Source of the DNA: Zeimonas arvi
GTDB lineage: Bacteria > Pseudomonadota > Gammaproteobacteria > Burkholderiales > Burkholderiaceae_E
Reading direction: 5' to 3'
Length of the DNA: 64,000 nucleotides
Assembly: GCF_008039575.1 (NCBI RefSeq)
Contig: NZ_VDUY01000002.1
Location: forward strand, 62,001 to 126,000
Shown: one piece after another, positions 8,172-17,227 of the stretch
Layout: each line of letters opens with the position of its first letter
Position numbering within the stretch: position 1 is the first letter of the stretch
The notes under the pieces: model-generated
What the model was told of the DNA's origin: nothing
Seen by the model: only the letters and a program-made list of their open reading frames with translations
The model's database searches: none
Made by a program: the position numbers and the translations under genes

Positions 8172-10776
8172 GCAGGTCCAGCGCGATCGCCAGCGCGATC
8201 GCCGCGCCGGTGCCGATCGCCAGGTCGCGCCAGTGGAAGCTTCCGAACCGGAACACCTGCTGCGCGGGCGGCCAGGCGAGGGCGAGCGCGGTGAGCCCGC
8301 CGGCGGCCACCAGCACCCAGACCAGCGCGCGATTGGGTCGCAGCAACAACCCCACCGGGTCCACCCGATAGGATCGGTTCACCAGGATCAGCGCCAGGTT
8401 CACCAGGATCAGGGTCACGAAGCCGATCGCCCGGATGTCCCCCTCGGGCAGGCCGGCCCGGGCCGCGCCCAGGTAGGCGGCGGCGACCACGGCGAAGGCG
8501 AGCAGGCCCTGGAGCAGCGCCCAGCCCAGCACCTGCGCGGACAGGATGCGGCTTTCGGGGTCGCGCGGTGGCCGGCCCATCACGTCGGACTCCTCCTTCT
8601 CCGCCTCGAACACGATCGAGCAGACCGGGTCGATCACCATCTCCAGGAAGGCGATGTGGATGGGCCAGAACACGATCGGCAGGCCGGTCAGCAGCGGCAG
8701 CAGGGCCATGCCGGCGATCGGCACGTGGATCGCCAGGATGTAGGTCATCGCCTTGCGCAGGTTGTCGTAGATGCGCCGGCCCAGCCGCACGGTGCGGACG
8801 ATCGAGCCGAAGTCGTCGTCGAGCAGCACGATGGCCGAGGCCTCGCGGGCGACGTCGGTGCCGCGGCCGCCCATCGCGATCCCGATGTCGGCGGCCTTGA
8901 GCGCCGGCGCGTCGTTCACGCCGTCGCCGGTCATCGCCACCACCTCGCCCGAGCTGCGAAGCGCCTGGACCAGTTGCAGCTTCTGCTCCGGCATGATCCG
9001 GGCGAAGACCGACACCCCCGCGATCGCGCCGGCCAGCGCCGCGTCGCCGAGGCGGGCCATTTCGGTTCCGGTCATCACGCTGCCCGAGTCGATGCCCGCC
9101 TTCCCGGCGATCGCCCGGGCGGTCTGCGGATAGTCGCCGGTGATCATCACCACCCGGATGCCCGCGCTGCGGCACTCGGCCACGGCCTCGGGCACGCTGT
9201 CGCGCACGGGATCCTCGAGCCCGACCAGGCCGGCGTACTGGAAATCGAGCCCGGTCAGGTCCGCGGGCATGGGATCGGCCGAGGCCCCGCTTCCGGACCG
9301 GACCCCGGCCGGCATCGCAGCGGGCCTGGCCTCCGCCACGCCGAGCACGCGCAGGCCCGCCCGGGCCAGCCGGTCGACGTCGGCCTGCAGCGTCCCGCGC
9401 CGCGCGGCGTCGAAACGGCACAGCTCGGCGATCGCCTCCGGCGCCCCCTTGGCGGCCACGACGAGCGTGCCGCCGGACTGTTCCCAGGCCTGGCCGACCG
9501 CCAGCAGCGCCGGGCGCAGCGGCCACACGTGGCGAAGCGCGTCGGGGTCGGGAAGCTCGCCGCCCCACTGTTGGTGCAGCGCGTGAAAGGCTTTTTCCAT
9601 CGGATCGTGCGGCTCGGGCGCGCAGGCCAGCGCGCCCAGGCCGAGCAGGCGCCGCGCGCCAGCCGGCGCAGCCGGCGAATCGCCGTCGATCCACAGCGAT
9701 TCGCCACCGGCCGGCTGCAGCGCGGCGATCGCCATCCGGTTCTCGGTCAGCGTACCGGTCTTGTCGGTGCACAGCACGGTGGCCGCGCCCAGGGTCTCGA
9801 TCGCGGCGGCCCGGCGGGTCAGCACCCGCGCGCGGGACAGCCTCCAGGCGCCCATCACCATGAACACGGTGAGCACCAGCGGAAACTCCTCGGGCAGCAT
9901 CGACATGCCCAGGGCGATGCCGGCCAGCACCGCGTCCAGCCAGGACCCTCGCAACAGGCCGAAGAGCAGCACCGCCACCAGGCAGCAGGCGAGCCCGACC
10001 AGGGCCACGGTGCGGACGATCGCGCGGGTCTCGCGGGTCAGCCGAGGCGTGGCGGTCTCGATGCCGCCGAGCGCCTGGCCGATGCGGCCGATCCGGCTCG
10101 CAGCGCCGGTGGCGTTCACCTCGGCGATGCCCTGGCCGCGCACGACCAGGGTGCCCGCGAACACGGCGGGCAGGTCGTCGCCGCCGGGGGGCAGGGCGGC
10201 CAGCTCCACGCGGTCGTCGGCGGCGGAAAGGGAACGCTTGCGAACCGGCACCGACTCGCCGGTCAGCAGGGACTCGTCGAGCTGGAGGTCCTCGCTGCGG
10301 CGCAGGATCGCGTCGGCAGCCACACGGTCGCCTTCGGCCAGCACGATCAGGTCGCCGCGGACCACGTCGCGGCCGGGGATCCTGCGCCGCTCGCCGTTCC
10401 GGATGACCAGCGCGCGCGGGCTGGTCAGGTCGCGCAGGGCTTCCAGCACGCGCTCGCTGCGATGCTCCTGCACGATCGCGATGCCCACCGACAGCGAGGC
10501 AAAGGCCAGCAGCATCATGGCTTCGGCCAGGTCGCCGAGCACGAAGTAGATCGCTCCCGCGGCCAGCAGCAGGCCGAACATCGGTTCGCGGATCACGTCG
10601 AGGGTCACGCGCCGCAGCGTGCGGGTGCCGGGGCGGGGCAGCTCGTTGGGCCCGTCCAGGGCCAGGCGCCGGTCCGCCTCGGCAGCGTCGAGCCCGGCGT
10701 CGCCCGTGGAACGCCCGGTGCCCGAAGCGGGGGAACCGGCTTCGGCGCTGGCACGAGATCCTGACGGCTTCGGCAC
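8137..10776 (-). CDS. P-type cation-transporting ATPase (P2-like) with non-canonical M4/M6 ion-site motifs
   Basis: An 879-residue P-type ATPase. The actuator TGES is at residues 172-175, the phosphorylation loop CTDKTGTLT has Asp338, and the hinge reads MTGDGVNDAPALKAADIGIAMG. The order is N-terminal cation ATPase domain, two TM pairs and a C-terminal TM bundle. The M4 motif is PEEFP (295-299) instead of PEGLP of Ca pumps, and the M6 region reads FLEMVIDP in place of the usual NxxTD-type motif. The transported ion therefore cannot be assigned from SERCA rules. Translation appears to start with GTG at 10776. The 160 bases upstream (10777-10938) hold no recognisable gene. Confidence 0.88.
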   Translation of the reverse strand: MPKPSGSRASAEAGSPASGTGRSTGDAGLDAAEADRRLALDGPNELPRPGTRTLRRVTLDVIREPMFGLLLAAGAIYFVLGDLAEAMMLLAFASLSVGIAIVQEHRSERVLEALRDLTSPRALVIRNGERRRIPGRDVVRGDLIVLAEGDRVAADAILRRSEDLQLDESLLTGESVPVRKRSLSAADDRVELAALPPGGDDLPAVFAGTLVVRGQGIAEVNATGAASRIGRIGQALGGIETATPRLTRETRAIVRTVALVGLACCLVAVLLFGLLRGSWLDAVLAGIALGMSMLPEEFPLVLTVFMVMGAWRLSRARVLTRRAAAIETLGAATVLCTDKTGTLTENRMAIAALQPAGGESLWIDGDSPAAPAGARRLLGLGALACAPEPHDPMEKAFHALHQQWGGELPDPDALRHVWPLRPALLAVGQAWEQSGGTLVVAAKGAPEAIAELCRFDAARRGTLQADVDRLARAGLRVLGVAEARPAAMPAGVRSGSGASADPMPADLTGLDFQYAGLVGLEDPVRDSVPEAVAECRSAGIRVVMITGDYPQTARAIAGKAGIDSGSVMTGTEMARLGDAALAGAIAGVSVFARIMPEQKLQLVQALRSSGEVVAMTGDGVNDAPALKAADIGIAMGGRGTDVAREASAIVLLDDDFGSIVRTVRLGRRIYDNLRKAMTYILAIHVPIAGMALLPLLTGLPIVFWPIHIAFLEMVIDPVCSIVFEAEKEESDVMGRPPRDPESRILSAQVLGWALLQGLLAFAVVAAAYLGAARAGLPEGDIRAIGFVTLILVNLALILVNRSYRVDPVGLLLRPNRALVWVLVAAGGLTALALAWPPAQQVFRFGSFHWRDLAIGTGAAIALAIALDLLKMLWGRRLAG

Positions 10777-10938
10777 TCGACGATCGGGCAGTAATCGATG
10801 ACGGACGAAACGATACAGGCTAGGCAGGAAGACGAGCCTCTGCCCGGCCGAGGCGCGCTCGCAGGCCTGGCGGGCTGTCGCTGGCCGCCGCGATGATGCG
10901 CGCCAGCCTGGCGATGACCCTGATCGCCGTCGCCCTGG

Positions 10939-11361
10939 TCACGCCGGTGGCTTGGCCGGTGCTGCCGCTGCTTCGGTCCTGAAATCGGCCGGGGACACGA
11001 TCTCGATCAGCTCCAGGTCCGGCGAGTGCGCGATCTCGCGGTGCCGGATGCCGGGCGGCTGGTGCACGCAGGAGCCGGCCTCGAGCAGCACCTCGCCGAC
11101 CCCTTCGTACTCGAAGCGCACCCAGCCCTTCAGCACGTAGACCAGTTGCAGGTCGACTTCGTGCCGGTGCCACTCGCCGGTGGCGTGGGTGCCTTCGCGG
11201 GCGCGGATCACGTGCATGACGGCCTTGCCGTCGGTGGCGGTCCGGATGCCCAGGTCGCGGTACTCGAAGTACTGCCTCAGGCCGTCGGTTTCGAAGCGGC
11301 CGTCGCGGGCGTGCTGGACGCTGAATCTCATCGAGAGGTCTCCCATGTCGGTTTTCCGCAT
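10939..11361 (-). CDS. Cupin-domain protein
   Basis: A 140-residue single-domain cupin. Motif 1 is visible as EWHRHEVDLQLVYVLKGWVRF, supplying His/His/Glu-type metal ligands. Motif 2 is around GSCVHQPPGIRHREI, with the final His. It is probably a small metal-binding cytoplasmic enzyme or sensor; no substrate can be named. The start could be 11361 or the Met five residues in (MGDLSMRFS). It is divergent from the TRAP transporter operon at 11495, so a sensory role in that operon is possible but unproven. Confidence 0.75.
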   Translation of the reverse strand: MRKTDMGDLSMRFSVQHARDGRFETDGLRQYFEYRDLGIRTATDGKAVMHVIRAREGTHATGEWHRHEVDLQLVYVLKGWVRFEYEGVGEVLLEAGSCVHQPPGIRHREIAHSPDLELIEIVSPADFRTEAAAAPAKPPA

Positions 11362-11494
11362 GCCGGCCGGGCCGCGCGAAATTGTCGTTCGCGAGACCTT
11401 TCGCGGCGGCGGGTTCTGGGGCTAAACTGCCCCGAGAAAAATCGCCGGGCCGTCCTGGAGCCTCCGTGGCGGCCCGGTCAAACCCAGAGGAGAC

Positions 11495-12502
11495 ATGATG
11501 CACCGCAGATCCTTCATCGGCGCAGCGTCCGCGACCGCCGCGGCGTCCGCATTCGGCACTTTCGGAATCATCGGCCGGGCGAGCGCCCAGACGCTGACGC
11601 TCAACGGCGCCTCCCAGTTCGACGACAGCCATCCCTACACGATGGCCATGCAGCGCTTCGCCGAGCTGGTCCAGAAGTACTACGGCAAGCCGATCAACTT
11701 CGTCATCCACAAGAACAGCGCGCTGGGCCTGGAGAAGCAGTACGTCGAGTACATGGCGCAGGGCAGGGCGGTCGACTTCGCGGTGGCCTCGCCGGCCCAC
11801 ATGTCCACGTTCTCCCGCTCGGCGCCCTTCATCGACGCCCCCTTCCTGTTCCGCGACCTCGCGCACTGGAACAAGGTGCTCGACCAGGACCTGTTCAAGC
11901 CGATCGCCGACGACATCGCGGCCAAGGCCGGCGTCATGCTGATCGGCTATGGCGGCGGCGGCGTTCGCAACATTTTCGCGACGAAGCCGGTCACGAATCT
12001 CGCCGAGATGAAGGGGCTCAAGGTGCGGGTGCAGGGCGCGCCCATCTGGAGCAAGACCTTCGCGGCGACGGGCATGGCGCCCACGGTCATCGCGTACAAC
12101 GAGGTCTACAACGCGATACAGAACGGCGTCATCGAGGCCGGCGAGAACGAGGCGGCCGGTGTCGAGCAGATGAAGTTCTACGAGGTGGCGCCGCAGTTGA
12201 ACATGACCCAGCACGCGATCACGATCCGGCCGCTGTGCTTCTCGGCCAAGACCTTCAAGGGCCTGCCCAAGGACCTTCAGGACGCCGTTGTCCGGGCCGG
12301 CAAGGAGGCCGCCACCTACGGCCGCGAGGTCGAGTCGGGCGGCGACGGCAAGCGGCTCGAGACCCTCGAGGCGGCCGGCAAGCTCAAGCGGATCGCCTTC
12401 AACGACCGGGATGCCATGAAGAAGCTGGTCGACCCGGTGATGGCCGCCTACGCCAGGGAAATCGGCGCCGAGGGCATCCTCGCGAAGATCAACGCCATCT
12501 GA
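11495..12502 (+). CDS. TRAP transporter substrate-binding protein (DctP family)
   Basis: A 335-residue periplasmic solute receptor. The signal peptide begins MMHRRSFIGAASA and cleaves around GRASA-Q; the Arg pair before the hydrophobic run suggests possible Tat export. The DctP fold is recognisable from FAVASPAHMSTFS and from the carboxylate-binding Arg in LKVRVQGAPIW. It delivers an organic acid to the DctQM membrane pair encoded directly downstream. The TauD-type dioxygenase at the end of the operon may act on the imported compound, or on a precursor of it. Confidence 0.9.
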   Translation: MMHRRSFIGAASATAAASAFGTFGIIGRASAQTLTLNGASQFDDSHPYTMAMQRFAELVQKYYGKPINFVIHKNSALGLEKQYVEYMAQGRAVDFAVASPAHMSTFSRSAPFIDAPFLFRDLAHWNKVLDQDLFKPIADDIAAKAGVMLIGYGGGGVRNIFATKPVTNLAEMKGLKVRVQGAPIWSKTFAATGMAPTVIAYNEVYNAIQNGVIEAGENEAAGVEQMKFYEVAPQLNMTQHAITIRPLCFSAKTFKGLPKDLQDAVVRAGKEAATYGREVESGGDGKRLETLEAAGKLKRIAFNDRDAMKKLVDPVMAAYAREIGAEGILAKINAI

Positions 12503-12514
12503 CGGCGCCTCTCG

Positions 12515-13042
12515 ATGTCTCCTGACCAGGCCCGCGCTCCGCGCGGCGCCTGGCGGCGCTTCACGGCCGCCTGGCACCGCTTGCTCTCGTTCCTGCTCGT
12601 GATCTCGGTGGCGATCCTGGTCGTCCCGGTCAGCCTGCAGATCTTCTCGCGCTACACCTCGCTGATCCCGTCCTACATCTGGACGGAGGAGATGGCGCGC
12701 TTCCTGTTCGTCTGGCTGATCATGATCGGCTCGATGGTCGGGATGCGCGAGGGCACGCACTTCATCGTCGACATGTGGCCGCGGCTCTCCCCGCGCGCCG
12801 ATGCGGTCCTGCAGCTCGTCTCGGGCATCGCGGTGCTGGTGTTCGCAGTGGTCTTCGTGATTGCCGGCTGGGAGTTCACCGAGTTCGCGTTCAACCGGAT
12901 CTCGGAGCTGGCCGAGTTGCCGCTGTGGATGATCCATATCGCCTGGCCGCTCCTCGGGCTGAGCTGGCTCGCGTTCCACGGCGAGCGGATGGTCGACCTC
13001 TGGCGCGTCGCCACCGGCCGGGAAGGGGGCGCGCGCGCATGA
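12515..13042 (+). CDS. TRAP transporter small permease (DctQ)
   Basis: A 175-residue membrane protein with four predicted hydrophobic helices, the normal DctQ architecture. Conserved features are the RYTSLIPSYIWTEEMARFLFVW segment (split here by FLF) and WMIHIAWPLLGLSWLAFHG near the C-terminus. It pairs with the large DctM subunit whose ATG overlaps its TGA (ATGA at 13039). It starts 12 bases after the receptor gene, with no terminator between. Confidence 0.9.
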   Translation: MSPDQARAPRGAWRRFTAAWHRLLSFLLVISVAILVVPVSLQIFSRYTSLIPSYIWTEEMARFLFVWLIMIGSMVGMREGTHFIVDMWPRLSPRADAVLQLVSGIAVLVFAVVFVIAGWEFTEFAFNRISELAELPLWMIHIAWPLLGLSWLAFHGERMVDLWRVATGREGGARA

Positions 13043-14358
13043 GCAGCCTCATCTTCTCGCCCGGAGGGGCCTCGGCCGTCCTGTTCGGCATCTTCTTCGT
13101 GCTGCTGTTCCTGCGCGTGCCGGTGGCGGTCGCGCTCGGCCTGGCCTGCCTGCCGATGCTCGTCATCGAGCCGCACCTGTCGCTCATGGTCCTCGCCCAG
13201 GAGACCTTCAACGCCTACAACTCGTTCATCCTGCTGGCGGTGCCCTTCTTCTTGCTCACCGCCAACCTGATGAACACCGGCGGGATCACCGACCGGCTGG
13301 TCCGCCTGTCGCGCGCGCTGGTCGGGCAGTTGCCGGGAAGCCTCGCGCAGATCAACATCGTCCTGTCGATCTTCTTCGCGGGCATTTCCGGTTCGGCCAC
13401 GGCCGACGCGGCCAGCCAGGGCAAGCTGTTCATCGAGGCCCAGGTCAAGGAGGGCTACGACACCAGTTTCTCGGTGGCGATCACCGCGGTGTCGGCGGTC
13501 ATGGCGGTCATCATCCCGCCGTCGATCCTGATGATCGTCTGGGGCGGGGTGCTCACCACGTCGATCGGCGCGCTCTTCCTGGCGGGCATCATTCCGGGCC
13601 TGCTGATGGGCCTGGTCCAGATGGCCACCGTTCACGTCTACGCGAAGCGGCGTGGCTACCCGACCTACGAGGCCTCGTCCGCGGGGGAGATCGTGCGGGC
13701 CCTGTACGTGGCGGTGCCCGCGCTGCTGACGCCGGTGATCATCATCGGCGGCAAGATCTTCGGCTGGTTCACCGCCACCGAGTCCGCGTGCATCGCGGTG
13801 CTCTATGCCGCGATCCTGTCCCTCGTCGCGTATCGCGAGATGAGCCTCAAGGGGCTCTACGAGGCGTTGCTCGACACCGGCCGGCTCGCCGGCGCCACCT
13901 TGTTCTGTGTGGGCACGGCCAGCGCCTTCGGCTGGCTGATGGCCTTCTACCAGATCCCGCATGCGATCCTGGGCGGCGTGAATGCCTGGGAGATGGGCCC
14001 CATCGCCACCGGCTTCTTCGTGGCGGCCGTGTTCCTGGTGGTGGGCTGCTTCCTGGACGCGATTCCGGCGATCATCATCGTCGGGACCATCCTCCAGCCA
14101 GTCGCCAGGACGGCGGGCCTGGACCCGGTGCACTTCGCGATGATCGGCATCGTTTCGCTCGCTTTCGGCCTCGTGACGCCGCCCTACGGCCTGTGCCTGA
14201 TGATCTCCTGTTCGATCGCCGGCGTGCGCCTCGGTGACGTGCTCAAGGACACGATGATCATGCTCATGCCGATGTTCGGCGTACTGATCCTCGTCATCCT
14301 CTGGCCGCAGGTCACGCTCTTCGTGCCCAGCCTGATCTCCCCGGAGTTCCTCAGATGA
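13039..14358 (+). CDS. TRAP transporter large permease (DctM)
   Basis: A 439-residue DctM subunit with about 12 hydrophobic helices. Typical conserved segments are SGSATADAASQGKL, IIPPSILMIVWGG and the C-terminal VTPPYGLCL. It forms the sodium-driven channel that accepts ligand from the DctP receptor. The frame is open upstream to 12775, but ATG 13039 (MSSLIFSPGG) gives the normal N-terminus and a four-base overlap with dctQ. Its own stop overlaps the start of the dioxygenase gene, so the four genes form one operon. Confidence 0.92.
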   Translation: MSSLIFSPGGASAVLFGIFFVLLFLRVPVAVALGLACLPMLVIEPHLSLMVLAQETFNAYNSFILLAVPFFLLTANLMNTGGITDRLVRLSRALVGQLPGSLAQINIVLSIFFAGISGSATADAASQGKLFIEAQVKEGYDTSFSVAITAVSAVMAVIIPPSILMIVWGGVLTTSIGALFLAGIIPGLLMGLVQMATVHVYAKRRGYPTYEASSAGEIVRALYVAVPALLTPVIIIGGKIFGWFTATESACIAVLYAAILSLVAYREMSLKGLYEALLDTGRLAGATLFCVGTASAFGWLMAFYQIPHAILGGVNAWEMGPIATGFFVAAVFLVVGCFLDAIPAIIIVGTILQPVARTAGLDPVHFAMIGIVSLAFGLVTPPYGLCLMISCSIAGVRLGDVLKDTMIMLMPMFGVLILVILWPQVTLFVPSLISPEFLR

Positions 14359-15194
14359 CGCTCGACATTCGTCCGCTCGGAAGCTTCGGCGCCGAGCTGC
14401 GCGGGGTGGACCTTTCGCAGCCCATGCCGGACACGCTGTTTGCCGCGATCGAGCGGGCCTTCTACGACGCCCACCTGCTGGTCGTGCGCGGCCAGCGGCT
14501 CGACGCGCCGGCCTTCCACCGCTGGGCCTCGCGCTTCGGCCGGCCCGAGCCGCACGTGATCGATCAGTTCCATCATCCGGAGATCCCGGACATCCTTCGC
14601 CTGTCCAACGTCGTGAAGGATGGCGTCGCCCAGGGGCTGGCCGACGCCGGCACCTACTTCCACACCGACTACTCCTATCTGGCCGAACCCGCCAGGGCGA
14701 CCACGCTGTACTCGATCGAGGTGCCGGCGGTGGGCGGCGCCACGCTGTTCGCCGACCAGACTGCGGCGTGGGAAGACCTGTCCGTTGCCGCGAAGTCGAG
14801 GCTCGAGGGGCTCACGGTGCTGCATCACTACGGCAACCGGGACGATCTCGACGAAGCCTCGCGCACGGTGGCCTCGGTGCTGAGCGACGCGCAGAAGGCG
14901 CGGATGCAGTGGGTTCGCCATCCGCTGGTGCTCGAGCACTGGTACACCGGCCGCAAGGCGTTGTACGCGGTGTCGGGCAGCTCCTTCGGCATCGAAGGCA
15001 TGGGCGAGCCCGAGGGCAGGGCCTTGCTCGACGAGCTCAAGGCACATTCCACGCAGGCCCGCTACCAGTACCGGCTTTCCTACGAGGTGGGCGACGTGGT
15101 CATCTGGGACAACGCCGCCTTGCTGCATTCGGCCACGCTGACCGACCCGAGGCATCCGCGCAGCCTCTGGCGGATCACGCTCAAGCCGGCATGA
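14355..15194 (+). CDS. TauD/TfdA-family Fe(II)/2-oxoglutarate dioxygenase
   Basis: A 279-residue dioxygenase. The HxD iron ligands are in YFHTDYSYLAEP, the distal His is in LLHSAT, and the 2-oxoglutarate-binding Arg is in RSLWRITL. TauD/TfdA enzymes hydroxylate sulfonates, aryloxyacetates or related acids, releasing the oxidised product. Its ATG overlaps the dctM stop, so it is co-translated with the TRAP transporter. The natural inference is that the imported acid is its substrate; which acid cannot be told from sequence. Confidence 0.88.
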   Translation: MTLDIRPLGSFGAELRGVDLSQPMPDTLFAAIERAFYDAHLLVVRGQRLDAPAFHRWASRFGRPEPHVIDQFHHPEIPDILRLSNVVKDGVAQGLADAGTYFHTDYSYLAEPARATTLYSIEVPAVGGATLFADQTAAWEDLSVAAKSRLEGLTVLHHYGNRDDLDEASRTVASVLSDAQKARMQWVRHPLVLEHWYTGRKALYAVSGSSFGIEGMGEPEGRALLDELKAHSTQARYQYRLSYEVGDVVIWDNAALLHSATLTDPRHPRSLWRITLKPA

Positions 15195-15195
15195 G

Positions 15196-15219
15196 GCCCG
15201 GGGCCTGGCGACCCCGGGC
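15196..15219. terminator. GC-rich hairpin between convergent genes
   Basis: A perfect 8-base-pair stem (GCCCGGGG / CCCCGGGC) with an 8-base loop sits in the 36-base gap between the stops of the TauD-type gene (+) and the dehydrogenase gene (-). It lacks a clear T-tract on either side, so it may be a weak bidirectional or factor-assisted terminator. Confidence 0.4.
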
Positions 15220-15230
15220 TTGCGTCGCGC

Positions 15231-16127
15231 TCAGCCCGGCACGATCTTCGCGCCGGTGAGCTGCTCCTGCGCCAGCACCAGCGCCGGCACGAACTTCTTG
15301 CCCTGGCCCATCGCGCTGGCCATGGCCAGGCTCTGGTGCACCGCCTCGCCGACGATCGAGGGCACGGTCAGCCCTTCGGCCAGGTGGGTGTAGTAGCGCA
15401 CGTCCTTGCGGGCGTTGTCGAGCTCGAACTTCAGCCCCTCCAGGTCGCCCGACAGGGTCTTGGCCATGGCCTGGAAGATCCCCGAGTTCACCGCGCCGGC
15501 GGAAACCACCTCGACGAGCTTCCGGGGATCCACGCCCGCCCGCACGCCGACCGCGAAGGCCTCGGCGGTGGCCGTGCAGATCGCCTGGGCCACGAAGTTG
15601 TTCAGCAGCTTGATCACGTGCCCGGCGCCCGGGCCGCCCACGTGGAAGATGTTCTCGCAATAGCCCTCGAGCACGGGCCGGATCGCGGCGAAGGTGGCAT
15701 CGTCGGCGCCGACCATCGTGTTCAGCCGGCCCTGCTCGGCCTCGACGGGGGTGCGGGCGAGCGGCGCGTCGACCAGGGTGACCCCCTTCGCCGCGCAGGC
15801 CTCGCGCAGGCGGGCGGTGGAGTCGGGCTCGCTGGTCGAGGTCTCGATCACGACCAGCCCCTTGCGCGGGGCGCTCAGCACGCCGTCCGGACCGGCGAGC
15901 ACCTGCTCGACCTGGGGCGAGCCGGTCACGCAGACGATCACGACCTCGCAGGTCTTGCCGAGCTCGGCCGGCGTGGCGGCCTGGGTCGCGCCGGCCTCGA
16001 GCAGGTCGGCCACGCGCGCGCGGTTGCGGTGCACCGTCAGGCCGACCTGGAAGCCCTTGGCGAGCAGGCTGCGCGCCATGCCGTGGCCCATGAGGCCCGA
16101 CGCGCCGATGAATCCGATCTTCTTCAT
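15231..16127 (-). CDS. NAD(P)-dependent beta-hydroxyacid dehydrogenase (3-hydroxyisobutyrate dehydrogenase family)
   Basis: A 298-residue enzyme with an N-terminal Rossmann motif GASGLMG (residues 8-14), close to the family FIGLGxMG but with an Ala-Ser in place of Leu-Gly. A DAPLAR segment stands where the family has DAPVSGG. The catalytic Lys is at about 173 in GHVIKLLNNF. It would oxidise a beta-hydroxy acid to the semialdehyde or keto acid, or reduce the latter. It is monocistronic here and divergent from the SUMF1-like lipoprotein, with 44 bases between starts. The altered substrate-binding segment argues against calling it mmsB. Confidence 0.85.
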   Translation of the reverse strand: MKKIGFIGASGLMGHGMARSLLAKGFQVGLTVHRNRARVADLLEAGATQAATPAELGKTCEVVIVCVTGSPQVEQVLAGPDGVLSAPRKGLVVIETSTSEPDSTARLREACAAKGVTLVDAPLARTPVEAEQGRLNTMVGADDATFAAIRPVLEGYCENIFHVGGPGAGHVIKLLNNFVAQAICTATAEAFAVGVRAGVDPRKLVEVVSAGAVNSGIFQAMAKTLSGDLEGLKFELDNARKDVRYYTHLAEGLTVPSIVGEAVHQSLAMASAMGQGKKFVPALVLAQEQLTGAKIVPG

Positions 16128-16171
16128 GGTTATCCTCCCTGGAGGGGCGAGGGTGCCCCAAGGGGGCGCAG

Positions 16172-17227
16172 ATGAGCAAGCACACGAGTTCCGGAAGGAA
16201 ACGCGCGGCAGGAACGCTGCTTGCCGCGCTGCTCCTCGCGACTGCCGGCTGTGCGAGCCGGGGCGGCGAACAAGGCGCAGGCGGCCCCGCGACGATCGTC
16301 GACCGGCTGGGCCTGGCCTTCGTCCTGGTGCCGGCGGGGGAGTTCATGATGGGCAGCGAGGAATCGGCCGGCGCGCTGGAGGCCGCGTTCCCGACGATCG
16401 GACGCGAGCGGATCGCCGAGCTGCACGACGAGGCGCCCCGCCATCGTGTGCGAATCACCCGCGGCTTCTACCTCGCCCGGCACGAGGTCACCGTAGGCCA
16501 GTTCCGGCGCTTCGTCGAAGCTTCGGGCCATGTGCCCGAGTCGATCGCGGACGGGACTGGCGCTTACGGGTTCCGAAGCGACTACGACCCTGCGCGATCG
16601 CCGCGCGGTGACGCCTTCGAGGGACGCGATCCGGCCTACTCGTGGCGCAATCCGGGTTTTCCGCAGGGCGACGATCATCCGGTGGTGAACGTCAGCTGGA
16701 ACGACGCGATGGCGATGGCGCGCTGGCTTGGCGAGATCGAGGGCGTGCCCTATCGGCTTCCGACCGAGGCGGAGTGGGAATACGCGTGCCGTGCCGGCAG
16801 CCGCACCCGCTATCACTGGGGCGACGCGCCGGTGCCGCAGACGAGCGCCGCCAACCTGTTCGACCTGGACGCCTCGACGCACTGGCCGCGCTGGCAGGCC
16901 CAGGCGCTGCCGGCGCGGGACGGCTTTGTCTTCACCGCGCCGGTCGGGAGCTTCGCCCCGAACGCATGGGGCCTCCACGACATGCACGGCAATGTCTGGG
17001 AGTGGGTGGCCGACTGGTACGAGGAAGCCTATTACCGTGTCTCGCCGCTCGAGGACCCAGGAGGTCCGCCGGACGGCCGGCTCAAGGTGCGCCGAGGCGG
17101 GTCCTGGCACACCTGGCCTTTCTACGCGCGGGCCTCGTTCCGGAACTGGAACACGCCCGAGACGCGCTACACGCTGGTCGGGTTTCGCCTGCTCAGGGAG
17201 ACCGGCGCCGTCGCGGCCGCTCACTGA
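16172..17227 (+). CDS. SUMF1/formylglycine-generating-enzyme-like lipoprotein, catalytic cysteines absent
   Basis: A 351-residue protein with a lipoprotein signal ending LATAGC (Cys about residue 27), then an FGE-sulfatase fold: GEFMMGSEES, YLARHEVTVGQF, YRLPTEAEWEYACRAG, NVWEWVADWY and RRGGSWHTW ... GFRLL. In true formylglycine-generating enzymes two copper-binding cysteines follow the RRGGSW motif. Here the segment reads HTWPFYARASF with no Cys, so sulfatase activation is unlikely. It is probably a periplasmic membrane-anchored protein of binding or structural role. Its stop overlaps the convergent lipoprotein gene by 7 bases. Confidence 0.85.
   Translation: MSKHTSSGRKRAAGTLLAALLLATAGCASRGGEQGAGGPATIVDRLGLAFVLVPAGEFMMGSEESAGALEAAFPTIGRERIAELHDEAPRHRVRITRGFYLARHEVTVGQFRRFVEASGHVPESIADGTGAYGFRSDYDPARSPRGDAFEGRDPAYSWRNPGFPQGDDHPVVNVSWNDAMAMARWLGEIEGVPYRLPTEAEWEYACRAGSRTRYHWGDAPVPQTSAANLFDLDASTHWPRWQAQALPARDGFVFTAPVGSFAPNAWGLHDMHGNVWEWVADWYEEAYYRVSPLEDPGGPPDGRLKVRRGGSWHTWPFYARASFRNWNTPETRYTLVGFRLLRETGAVAAAH

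Noticed and set aside
8104-10764. An 886-codon plus-strand open frame over the P-type ATPase
   Set aside because: Gln/His/Arg-rich translation antisense to an intact ATPase; no domain is recognisable.
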